Virus record (IMG/VR): IMGVR_UViG_3300025009_000325
Span: 1-28,082 of that record
Reading direction: 5' to 3' (one strand)
From: a virus
Length of the DNA stretch: 28,082 bases
Part shown: positions 6,141-15,100 of the stretch, piece after piece
How positions within the stretch are numbered: position 1 is the stretch's first letter
Layout of the letters: every line of letters begins with the position of its first letter
Program-made: the position numbers and the translations under genes
Notes under the pieces: model-generated
Seen by the model: only the letters and a program-made list of their open reading frames with translations
What the model was told of the DNA's origin: nothing
Databases searched by the model: none

Positions 6141-6562
6141 ATTTCAGTTCCTTTAATCAGGTCGGCGTACCACAAGCCTTGTTGTGAAAAGCAAATGTTG
6201 TAGGCGTGGATCTGTGTATCTTTTTGGCGGACTATGATGCGGAAGATGGACGGAGCATGAGTTGGCCCGTCCATCTTGGCAAAGCGGATGTTGGCGAAAG
6301 TCACCAAAGCGCCAGCAAAGTCTTCGCAGTCGTGGCGATGCGTTTTATACAGGCTCGGTACAGCTATGGGGTGAACGCCGAACTCCATAGCAAGGCGCTG
6401 GTTAGCCCATACTACTGTTTCAGCAAACTCGTCCTTAGTAATGTGCTGAAACGCTGCGTCAAGCAGATTCTCCGTTGCGGAGATTTTCTTTCCCCACGGC
6501 ATACGAGAATCGAATTGCTTTAGCTGCTCTCTGATTTGCGTTGATGTTATGATTTTTTGCAC
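6101..6562 (-). CDS. Transglutaminase-like cysteine hydrolase or transferase
   Basis: The 153-residue protein carries HRHDCEDFAGALVTF at residues 76-90, placing a Cys79 at the start of a helix as in transglutaminase-like and bacterial transglutaminase-like cysteine proteinase folds. His119 (IHAYN) and Asp134 (WYADL) follow at suitable spacing for a Cys-His-Asp triad, with a beta hairpin between them. No signal peptide is visible, unlike the proteins on both sides. The annotated start is a GTG at 6562 without a convincing ribosome binding site; the ATG at residue 21 is possible and would keep the catalytic part. It could cross-link, process or deamidate a neighbouring exported protein, or act on wall peptides. 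Assignment rests on motif order only. Confidence 0.62.
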   Translation of the reverse strand: MQKIITSTQIREQLKQFDSRMPWGKKISATENLLDAAFQHITKDEFAETVVWANQRLAMEFGVHPIAVPSLYKTHRHDCEDFAGALVTFANIRFAKMDGPTHAPSIFRIIVRQKDTQIHAYNICFSQQGLWYADLIKGTEIWQEEKVDIIGFG

Positions 6563-6590
6563 AGATGCGTGATCCCTGTCGTTGCGGCCC

Positions 6591-7859
6591 CTAAAATCTC
6601 CCGGTGCAAACCCCGGTCATCGTCGGCGGCAATATCGGCGGCAATATCGGCTGCGTCCCGTAATAAAGCGTGCCCATATCAGCGCTGTCGTCGCCCGCAT
6701 TTTCTCCGGGTGATCCTGATGCGAGTTGCCAATTATTCCAGTTCGCGATATTTAACGGAGTGCCAGAGTATACCGCTGCGCCTGTAACTGTATTTGTTGG
6801 TGTAACAACTAGCGATATTGTGCTGCTATTACTATTTAAGTTATAATCTATTGTTGATCCAGACCCAACACCTTCTTCTTGGTCGCTTGCAGCAGTTTGG
6901 AGCGTTGAATTGTCAAATATGTTATTGTTGAGTGTCCAGTTTGAGTTTGGAGAAACGGCGCTTTTAGAGCCAATACTAACGTCCATGTTATAGAACGTAT
7001 TATGGCTCATGTTCATACCACTTACGCCGCCGATCTGTATGCACTGTGGCTCATCGCACTCTTGAAAGACGTTACCGGTTATCGACATCGCGCCGGATGT
7101 ACCATCGTAAATACCTATGTGGACTGCGTTGTTATAGAAGTAACTATTTATAATTGCGTTATTAGGCCCGCCGCCGCCGTCATCTTGATACGCGTCAACG
7201 TGGTTAGCGCATCCTGTTTGATAAAAATTTGAAAAAGTATTACCTGGCCCTACAGTTATCCCACCACCGGCCTGAACATTTATGCCGTCTGAACATTCAT
7301 TGCCACCGGTAAAAGTGTTGTTGGAGATTGTAAAATTATTATCATCGCCACTACTATTTATACCAATCATTCCAGATGCTGTACTTGGAGCTACGTTATT
7401 GATTATATTCCCATCGATCAAAACACTGAAAGAGTAGCCACTGCCGCAATCGGGGGCCACGAAGTACATTTTTGCATTTATCGTAGAATTTGTTATCTGG
7501 AGATTATTTGAGCACCCGCCTGGCTGGTAGCTTCCACTCAGAATTACATTGTCTATTTTTATGTATTCTGCGCCCCAAAACGTGAATCCATTTAATGGTG
7601 CGTCGGGGTTAATATCAAGATCGACAGTGGCACCTTTTGTATTGACCGATTTTATCGTAACATAACTTGCGAATTGTTCGGTGATCTGGCCTGTTACAGT
7701 ATAACTTCCGTCATTTAAGCAAATCTCGTCACCGGCAGAAGCGGCACTGATGGCTGTATTTATATTTGCGCCGGAGTTGAGCGTGGTTGTGCAGACAGCT
7801 CCCGACGCAGAGGGCAGAAAAAAAGCACAGACCACGGCTATGAGTATTTTAGTCCGCAT
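6591..7859 (-). CDS. Secreted right-handed parallel beta-helix protein
   Basis: The ATG at 7859 is preferred over an upstream start at 7934 because it places a Sec signal (MRTKILIAVVCAFFLPSASG) at the N-terminus and overlaps the previous gene by only 11 bases. The 422-residue product begins with a cap found in secreted beta-helix proteins (INTAISAASAGDEICLNDGSY), with paired cysteines. Repeated coils of the N-N-x-F type follow (ISNNTF, INSYFYNN, ITGNVF, MSHNTF, LNNNIF), as in pectate-lyase-like folds. This fold is used by polysaccharide lyases and hydrolases and by phage tailspikes. No catalytic residues can be assigned. The gene is visibly richer in A+T than its neighbours. A C-terminal proline-rich end (ILPPILPPTM) is encoded by a small 12-base tandem repeat. 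Confidence 0.8.
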   Translation of the reverse strand: MRTKILIAVVCAFFLPSASGAVCTTTLNSGANINTAISAASAGDEICLNDGSYTVTGQITEQFASYVTIKSVNTKGATVDLDINPDAPLNGFTFWGAEYIKIDNVILSGSYQPGGCSNNLQITNSTINAKMYFVAPDCGSGYSFSVLIDGNIINNVAPSTASGMIGINSSGDDNNFTISNNTFTGGNECSDGINVQAGGGITVGPGNTFSNFYQTGCANHVDAYQDDGGGGPNNAIINSYFYNNAVHIGIYDGTSGAMSITGNVFQECDEPQCIQIGGVSGMNMSHNTFYNMDVSIGSKSAVSPNSNWTLNNNIFDNSTLQTAASDQEEGVGSGSTIDYNLNSNSSTISLVVTPTNTVTGAAVYSGTPLNIANWNNWQLASGSPGENAGDDSADMGTLYYGTQPILPPILPPTMTGVCTGRF

Positions 7860-8637
7860 CGCCACCAACCCAATTATCGTGGTATTGAGCGTTGCCACCG
7901 GAATAAATCCCAAGATATTTACCGCTGTCGGCAAAATCCTGGCCTACTTCATTAGTGCTACCATCGCCATCCCCGTTAACATTCCCAGAAGAGTTGGTCG
8001 TGGTACACGTAGTCGCGCTTTCTCCGGTAACATACACTCCATAGTCACACGTCCCCCAGGACGCATACGCCGGAGGGGCTGACGAGCTCCAATGCCAAAC
8101 CTTCCATTTTGTGCTTAGGCCGGTGCCTGTGACCTCTAGCCCGAGTGAATCTCCCTCTGCAATACTGACAGAAAAAGAGGCTATGTCTGAACACGACGCT
8201 CCTGTGCAATATCTTACAGCTATGGCTGATCCGTTATTGTTCCGCAAGCAATACGCTACTGTTGTAGCGTTGTCTGATGCAACTTGCCGCGCATAGACTC
8301 CGGTATAGGAAGTAACGCTGGATGGCCTGTATTCGACGGCAACATATTGAGAGATAGTACTGGTCTGCGCATCGTAAATATAGACGGTGGATGGCTGGAT
8401 AATTAACTCACCACCGCTAATGGAGGAGTCTGTTCCCGTCAGTTTTACCCACGCCCCGGACGAAACGGAAGACAGCTCGCCGTTGTCGTAGGGAAAAGCG
8501 TCAGAGAAATCTTGACCTGGCGTGGCTGCGCCGGAAACGACCGCCCCGCCACCAACCATGATTGGCCCCACCCAAGCAAAAGCGATAGAATAGGCAAGAA
8601 GCAAAGCACAGGCTATTAAGAATCCATACTTTTTCAT
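7849..8637 (-). CDS. Secreted LamG-like (concanavalin-fold) protein
   Basis: The ATG at 8637 overlaps the TAA of the upstream fibre-lipoprotein gene (TAATG) and has AGGAG eight bases before it, so it is preferred over a start seven codons upstream. The 262-residue product begins with MKKYGFLIACALLLAYSIAFA, a Sec signal with cleavage likely after the AFA. The rest is a lectin-like beta sandwich that starts FSDAFPYDNGELSS and ends GIYSGGNAQYHDNWVGGD, resembling the DDF.GGD end of LamG-like domains in phage and secreted proteins. Four cysteines in the second half may pair in the periplasm. Glycan binding is inferred. A lipobox-like LIAC exists at residues 7-10 but lies too early in the signal to be convincing. 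Confidence 0.78.
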   Translation of the reverse strand: MKKYGFLIACALLLAYSIAFAWVGPIMVGGGAVVSGAATPGQDFSDAFPYDNGELSSVSSGAWVKLTGTDSSISGGELIIQPSTVYIYDAQTSTISQYVAVEYRPSSVTSYTGVYARQVASDNATTVAYCLRNNNGSAIAVRYCTGASCSDIASFSVSIAEGDSLGLEVTGTGLSTKWKVWHWSSSAPPAYASWGTCDYGVYVTGESATTCTTTNSSGNVNGDGDGSTNEVGQDFADSGKYLGIYSGGNAQYHDNWVGGDAD

Positions 8638-11600
8638 TATGGTGTCTCCTGTACCCATGTTCCGCTCCCGCCCATCGTGACCCAGTTCGTAACGTCGATG
8701 GCAACCAAGCAGATAAAGTCGCCGTTTACACCGTCGCCAGCCACACCAGGGGAGTTGATAGCCTCTCCAGCAGAAGCAGCGGCTCCATAAAGGAGTATTA
8801 CGTCAGAGCCGTCAACGTCTATCTGGACGCCACCAGTACCGCCGCCATTGTCATAAAAACAAGCGCTCATGCCAGCAGCAGCAGCAGGGAGGGTGTAAAC
8901 TGTATCGCTCGTCGCCGTAGCGTGGTCAGCAATAAACATAGTCCCGTACATCTGCGCGGCGGTCGGAGATTCTGTGCCATCGGTGGTCGTTACAAGGTTT
9001 ATGGCTCCAAGGATTGAGCCGGTACTGACAAGGCCGATTGACCCCATGTTCAGCGCGGTCACGCCTGTGCTGGAAGAAACTCCAACTTCGTTTGCCGTAT
9101 CGTCAAAGTTGAGTGTCAAATCCTCATCGGCGCCAGCGCTAAGACCAAGAAAAGTGATAGCGCCGTCTCCGTCGTCTGTGATCTTTACGCCAGTAGCCCC
9201 AAGCGTTACATCGTCAATCGTTGGGTTCTGGTTGAAAACGATTAGTGGTGTGCCTGTACTACCAGTTTCGTCGGTTACTATTGTTGCAAGTTCGGAAGAT
9301 GTATCTATATCCGTGGTAGCCATACCGCCAGCCCCGCCGTCGTCGTCTACCTCTTTCCACGTGTCCGTGGCCCGACACACATAAAGCGACCCGTCCGTGT
9401 CGGCGTCAGTATCCCAATAGGTGTCGCCAACGGTACACGTACCTGGTAGCGATGTGGCATTTGGTGTACGAAGGGTAGTAGATATTAAGACCGTAAACGT
9501 ACCAGCAGCAGCAGTCGATCCGCCTATAATGCTATTGTTTACCGTCCCGCCAGAAATCGTCAGCGCGTCGGCTACTTCGTTGTCGGCCCAAGGGTTATCT
9601 GTGTTTACGAGGTTTTCAGTTATTGTTCCGTCTGCGATGTCGGTAAGCGTTGCTTCAGCGGCTTGGTATCCATCCAGGTCAACAAAGGACGTGGCCTGCA
9701 CATAGGGATCAGCCGCCGTCCCGGTTCCACTTTCTGCCGCGTTCGTCCACGCCAGCACCATGTTCGCAGAAGATGCCCGAGCGTTCGGAAACTGCCCACG
9801 ATAAGCGCCGTCCCCTGTAATCGAGGCGGGGCCACGGAAACCAGCCGCGTGTGTGTCGGTGGAGTTTGCTTCGTAAAGGCCCAGGTCGGAAGCCTCCCCG
9901 GAAGTCTTAGACGTTACAAATGATGTCCCTGTGATGGTCGTCCCGGTGATAGCCGCTGGAGTTGTGCCGCCGATAGCGCCAGGGGCATCAAATGGCAACC
10001 GAGCCGCCTCTATAGTACCAGAAGAAAAGAACGAGGTGGCGCTGTCTCCTGTCGCTGCTACCGATGCCGTTCCGGTTACGTTGCCGGTCACGCCACCGTC
10101 AGCGTAAATCATGCCATCGACTTCAAGCATCCCGGTCACATAGCTGTCTTGCCCGTCCTGCGCCTGTCCCGGTGAGCCTCCACCAACTTTTAGATTTCCG
10201 GTCAGGATTGCCACGCCGTCAGCAGCGGGGGTCGTGATCGTAAGAAAGCCTGAATCGATTTTGTTAAAGACTGCCGTTTCGTTCGTGGCGTCTTGAAAGG
10301 TGATCGTCGGGGAGTCTCCGGTTCCATCGTCCATAAGGATGTTGCCGGTCATCGTGCCGCCAGTAGTCGGAAGACCGCCGCCAGCAGCCACCGAATCGAC
10401 ATAAGCTTTGCGAGCAAACTGGTTGTCGGTTGTCGGGTCGGTAGCAGGGCCAACGGGAATCCCGGTCAGCGTGAGGACGTTCGTTGATGGATTAAAGCTG
10501 ATACCTGCGTCCGTTTCCGTGGCTTGGCTTCCGGTCGCGCCGTCCACAAGGATAGGGTAGAAAGTGGCGTTGTCGTCTGCCGTGTCAACCGGGGTTACGT
10601 TGTTGGGGGCCGAACTACCTAAGGACGCCGGGTCGGTGTATCCCATTGTCCCGTCAGCGTCTACATTCAGAAGGTAATCCGCTCCACCAGGGGCAGCGGT
10701 AGGGGTCGTCCATCCTATCGCGGCACCCGCAACGCCCGAAGTGATCGTAAAAATGTTATTGTTCGTGGCGTTTTTCATTTGGATCGCGCCGGTGTTCGCA
10801 CTACCGGTTCCGACCGTGAGGCCGTTCGCGCCGGTGAAATTGCCAGTTGCGAACGTGACATTGGCAGTATTAAGAAGGTTCTGGTTCGTAGCACCCATCA
10901 ATCGCCAGCCGTCCGTACCATCACCGTCATCCGGCAATATCGTTGTTGGTGAGGACTCTGTAAGGGCAGCTCCGGTTTCATCATATTTGAAGAAATACTG
11001 CACGACATCAGCGCCACTGATTGTCGTTACCGTAGCTATGTCGCCTTCTGCTAAACCAGCCGAAGCGATAGCGTCAAGAGCGCCAGCACCGCCACCGATT
11101 AGAACCGTGCGAAAATAAGGGATATTTACACCACTATCTAATGCCGCCTGCTTCTCGGTATCCAGTTCGTTCAAAGCGTTCTGGACCGTTACGGCTGCGA
11201 TGCTACCCGCAGGGGTATTGGCTACCTCTGCGGCGGTCTGGTCGTCAGTGCCAGCACCTGCGGCAAGAGTGGCTAAGGACACACCAGCCGGATTGTCTCC
11301 GTCCGTAAATGTCATGGTGTTTGTTTCTTCTGAGATAGAGCCCGTAGCACCGATAAGTACGGCCCCTTCAACGCGAATACCGCGCGCCCCGTCACTGCTC
11401 AAACCAGGAGGCGGCGGAATCGCCATCGGCGCCGCCGTCTCTTCCAGATTATACTTTAACCCGACGCAGCCGCTGAGCATCAGCATTGCTAAGATAACGG
11501 GCACACCTTTTCCAAAGCGGGTGAGCAGTATCTGCGCAATGCGCTTTACGGCGCCAATGTAGGGCACCCATTTGTCGGGCAGGTAGCCGGCAATGCCGTC

Positions 11601-11675
11601 AGTTGCAAGCAGCATGAGTAGTACCCCGAGGAGAGTCTCCCAGTGAGCAACAATGAAGTTTCCGATTTCAGTCAT
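8637..11675 (-). CDS. Large fibre-like lipoprotein with membrane-associated N-terminus
   Basis: The 1012-residue protein has two hydrophobic N-terminal segments: residues 14-30 (TLLGVLLMLLATDGIAG) and 57-69, the latter ending in a lipobox LSGC with Cys70 and Val at +2. A fibre-like body follows: PAGSIAAVTVQNALNELD (155-172), then long Gly/Ala/Thr/Asp-rich stretches typical of trimeric phage fibre shafts, with collagen-free beta repeats (GGTMTGNILMDDG, PSTNVLTLTG). The C-terminal 120 residues (ADHATATSDTVYTLP and later GDFICLVAIDVTNWVTMGG) look like a receptor-binding tip domain common in phage fibres. The lipobox sits far from the first Met. An internal GTG at residue 58 or nearby could start a normal lipoprotein signal, or the first span may act as an anchor. 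Fibre homology is firm in kind; location is inferred. Confidence 0.82.
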   Translation of the reverse strand: MTEIGNFIVAHWETLLGVLLMLLATDGIAGYLPDKWVPYIGAVKRIAQILLTRFGKGVPVILAMLMLSGCVGLKYNLEETAAPMAIPPPPGLSSDGARGIRVEGAVLIGATGSISEETNTMTFTDGDNPAGVSLATLAAGAGTDDQTAAEVANTPAGSIAAVTVQNALNELDTEKQAALDSGVNIPYFRTVLIGGGAGALDAIASAGLAEGDIATVTTISGADVVQYFFKYDETGAALTESSPTTILPDDGDGTDGWRLMGATNQNLLNTANVTFATGNFTGANGLTVGTGSANTGAIQMKNATNNNIFTITSGVAGAAIGWTTPTAAPGGADYLLNVDADGTMGYTDPASLGSSAPNNVTPVDTADDNATFYPILVDGATGSQATETDAGISFNPSTNVLTLTGIPVGPATDPTTDNQFARKAYVDSVAAGGGLPTTGGTMTGNILMDDGTGDSPTITFQDATNETAVFNKIDSGFLTITTPAADGVAILTGNLKVGGGSPGQAQDGQDSYVTGMLEVDGMIYADGGVTGNVTGTASVAATGDSATSFFSSGTIEAARLPFDAPGAIGGTTPAAITGTTITGTSFVTSKTSGEASDLGLYEANSTDTHAAGFRGPASITGDGAYRGQFPNARASSANMVLAWTNAAESGTGTAADPYVQATSFVDLDGYQAAEATLTDIADGTITENLVNTDNPWADNEVADALTISGGTVNNSIIGGSTAAAGTFTVLISTTLRTPNATSLPGTCTVGDTYWDTDADTDGSLYVCRATDTWKEVDDDGGAGGMATTDIDTSSELATIVTDETGSTGTPLIVFNQNPTIDDVTLGATGVKITDDGDGAITFLGLSAGADEDLTLNFDDTANEVGVSSSTGVTALNMGSIGLVSTGSILGAINLVTTTDGTESPTAAQMYGTMFIADHATATSDTVYTLPAAAAGMSACFYDNGGGTGGVQIDVDGSDVILLYGAAASAGEAINSPGVAGDGVNGDFICLVAIDVTNWVTMGGSGTWVQETP

Positions 11676-11678
11676 TTT

Positions 11679-12098
11679 CTACCTCTTCACAAAGCGCAGG
11701 GTGACAGTGATGATGTTTGAATTGCCGATATTGGCGGCGGCAAGACTGCCCGTGGCGACGATCTTTGCAGTCAAGGTGTTGTCTATCGGGGGAAAATACC
11801 CCAGCGTGCTGTGCCCGCTCTCACGCTCTGCGGCGGTCAGGCTGCGCGCCGATCCGGATAAGAAGATCTGCGCCCCGTCGGCGTCAACGATCTGCACACG
11901 ATAGGCAGTTGTCGGCGCATCCCCGCCGGCGGCGGGCTTAGTCAGCACTTCACCCAGGACGTAGTTGGCAAGGCCCGTGAGCGCGGTGTCGGGGATCGTA
12001 CCCGCGGCCGCATCGGAAGTGCAGGCCAGGGCGACGATCCGTTCGGTCTTGATTTTATCGGGATTGGTTGTTCTGGTCTGGACTACTGATCCTGCCAT
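11679..12098 (-). CDS. Unknown 139-residue phage structural-type protein
   Basis: The ATG at 12098 has AAAGGAG about six bases upstream and follows a short AT-rich gap with a TATAAT box. The product is predicted beta-rich: it begins MAGSVVQTRTTNPDKIKTERIVALACTSD in sense, then alternates beta strands and Ala/Gly loops, ending SNIITVTLRFVKR. No signal peptide or membrane span is visible. It has the look of a small capsid- or tail-associated beta protein, and it precedes the large fibre-like lipoprotein by three bases. I do not recognise the family. Confidence 0.72.
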   Translation of the reverse strand: MAGSVVQTRTTNPDKIKTERIVALACTSDAAAGTIPDTALTGLANYVLGEVLTKPAAGGDAPTTAYRVQIVDADGAQIFLSGSARSLTAAERESGHSTLGYFPPIDNTLTAKIVATGSLAAANIGNSNIITVTLRFVKR

Positions 12099-12148
12099 GG
12101 GTTACTCCTTTATGTTTTCTTTAATTATACCGCATCTGCTGAATAAAA
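12099..12148 (-). promoter_or_regulatory. Candidate promoter in gap after the 1504-residue ejection gene
   Basis: On the minus strand this AT-rich gap holds TATAAT (12129-12124) in gcggTATAATtaaag, about 25 bases before the ATG at 12098 and with a ribosome binding site (AAAGGAG) in between. The -35 region is weak (ATGATT at a 17-base spacer, three of six matches). It is one of the few gaps in the window and lies between the ejection genes and the exported fibre-like cassette, so it would allow the latter to be expressed separately. Whether it is active cannot be told from sequence. Confidence 0.4.
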
Positions 12149-15100
12149 TCATTCCGAGCTGCGCGGTCCTTTTTTCTTCTTGACAATGTTTTGCTCGGTG
12201 AGCATATCCCTGTCTTGCATTTCCCCGAGTAAAGTTCTGGTAGCTATCGTGTGCGTCCGGCTCTTTACCTTTTCGAGCAGACGGTATTTTTCCTCGTCGC
12301 TCCACTCAGGCCAAGCCTTTCTGGAGATCAGATCTTCAAACTCAGCCTTTAACTGAGTGCCGTAGTCGATGGCGTAGCTTCGGTACATGTCCTCGGGTAT
12401 CTGGTACTCGTTGCTGTGCGCTGACACCGTTTCTTCCGGCAGCGCGGGGTAGAAACCAAGTTTTTCCAGCTCCAACTCCACGGGGTCATTGGTTTCTTTC
12501 GCCCATTTGAAGGGCAGCCATTGGCGAAACACGCCGCCGGGGATAACGCTGTCCTTTCCATACACATCCAGTTGTGCCGGCAGCGTACCAGACACGCCCG
12601 GGATGGTACGTGCAAGAGCCTTTATCCACTCATTGCCCTCGCGGGGTTTAGCTTCTCCCTCTGTCAGCACTTCATACGCACGGCTTGTGGAACTGAGGAA
12701 ACCGGAGTACGGAATCCACCCCATAGCAAATCTTGGGATTGCTGATTGTCTACGGTCATACCTATCCAGAACATTTTGTAGCCCGGCAAAGTAAGCGCCG
12801 TCGAGAAGGTTGTCCTTCATCATCAACGCAAAATCCATGAACGCCTCGGTTGCCTTCTTCTCATCTGGAGCGTTGATGATCTTATCATAAAAAGTTGTAG
12901 CCGCCGCGATCCCGGTGTTGAAGGGCTCCATCCGGCGAAACTCATGCCATGTGTACCCGTCCTTTTCGTTGCCTCGCCTCAAGGACCAAGGCTTTTTACC
13001 CTGCCTGTACCAAGCATCGCGCTCGGCTTTGTTCTCCGGAAGCGGGCCGGTGATTATGCCCTGCTGCGCGGCGTTGAGTACAAAGTAGGCGATAATGGCG
13101 CCCTCTATCTGCTTTGCGATGATTTCGGCTGGAACGTATTTTTTATGCGCCGCCCAATCTTTACCCAGCGCTTTGACAACGCCCGGCTCCATACCTTCGA
13201 TGCCCCTCTTCATGCCCCAAGACGCAGCTTCTTTTACCAACCCAAGCCCGGGGGTCATCTCAACGCCGCGCTTTAAAAGATTGCTGATCGTATTGACGAA
13301 TGGCATAATCGTCATCTTCAACAATGTCCCGACCACAGGGACTTCCCGTGCTTTTGCAAGCAGGTTGGTAAAGGGGTCAGGCGGATCAGTGAAAGTTGAG
13401 TAGCGGGAGAACCGCTTGGCAGATTCCAGATCCGCGCCGCTTAAATTCTCCGCAAAGTTCTTTTCGAACTGTGCGCGCTGATCGCCTTTGAGCCCTCTCT
13501 GATTTGCCGCCCTGCGCGCCAGAGCGTTCACTTGAGCGTCAAAAGCGATCGAGTTGGCCCACACATCCATAGCTTGCAGTCCACGAGTGGCTACGGTCAG
13601 ATAAGGAGCAAGCGTGCGCAAAATTTTATGTGGGCTCCTGGCGAACGCCGACGCTGAAGCGCCCATGTCGTTTGTCCATTTGGTTTCGTAAGAATCGACA
13701 CGCCCTCTTTTCATCATCTCTGCGGCAGCGCCGCGGCCTTTTACAAACCCAGTTCCCATGCCAGCCATCATTGGCACAATTTCATCAAGATACCGCTGTC
13801 GCTGCGCGCCGGTGAAGGTAGACCAAATCTTGTCTATGGGAGCAGTGAGCGCCCGGTGGGGGAGCTGCCATGTAATCCACGACGTATTGCCCGCCACATT
13901 CACAAGGTGGGTCGGCGGGCCGGACAGGACATTGTTATACCAAAACTCAACAAGGTAGTCAGCGAACTTCGGGTCGGGCATCTCCTTTTCGAAACGGTCC
14001 AGTATGTCTTTTGTGAGAGTGCCTTCTTCGAGTCTACGCAGAACTCTTTGCGCGTCCTCTATCTGCCGCGGGCTCAACTTTTTAAACCTATTCAGGATGT
14101 CCGCGATGCGGTCGCCTGAGACATATTTTTTCTGGATCTCAAGCGCACGGCCGACCTCGCTCTTTGCCCCGCTCGTGATGTCTAAAATACCTTCCCGAAA
14201 ACCGGTGAACTTTTGATTGAACTCGTCTATGCCAATCTTACCTTTACGGAAATCATCGAGCACCCCACCGAACATCTTCATAGCGGTGGCGTTGATCTCA
14301 CCAACAGCATCCATCTTGGCGGTGAGATTTCCACCCGACATCTTCTGTAAGTCCTGGAGGGCCGACTCCATCCGATTCGGGGAGATGAGAATCTTGTCTG
14401 ACCGTGCTTCGGTCTGCTTATGCGTAATCGTCTGTTTTTCTTTGGCGATTGCAAGCTCAAGATCCTTGGCGCTCTGCGGGATATTCTGCTTATCGAGGTT
14501 CACCGATCCGGCGTATTTACCGTCACGCGGCGCCGGCGGGTTCTCTGTTTTGTCCAGAATCTGCTGGCCATAAACCGCCGCAGCGTGGTCAACGACACCG
14601 CCATAATTCTGCGTAATGGCGTCGATCACCTGCCGATCCACACCCATGCTGGTGAGGTACTCGCCCACGTCTTTACCGACACGGCCGGCGTTGCGCTTTA
14701 CCATCAAGATGTCTTTTGCCAGGCGATCGTAGGCCGCGCGGCGCTCCGGCGTCATGGTCTTTAAGTCGTAGCCCAGCGAGCCGGTTTTGCCGACAGCAGT
14801 GTTCACGTCACGTAGCATATCCTTTACAGACCGCATGCCTGTGTTGGGCTCGGGCGCTGCTGCTTTGGCGGGTTCGACGGGCTTTGTCACACGGTCATAC
14901 GCTTCGCTCATCATCTGCTCGGGGGTGCGCTTATCACGCTGTGATGGATGCTCCCTGCGGGCGGCCTCTTGTGCCTCACGATAGAGCTGCGCCTTGTAAG
15001 CGTTGTTCGTGCGGTCTTCGCTAAAATCTTTCGCGGCTTTATACTCAGCTTCTTTTGCCCGAGCAGCATCTTCCAAACGCTTCAGCTCTGCAACTTCACC

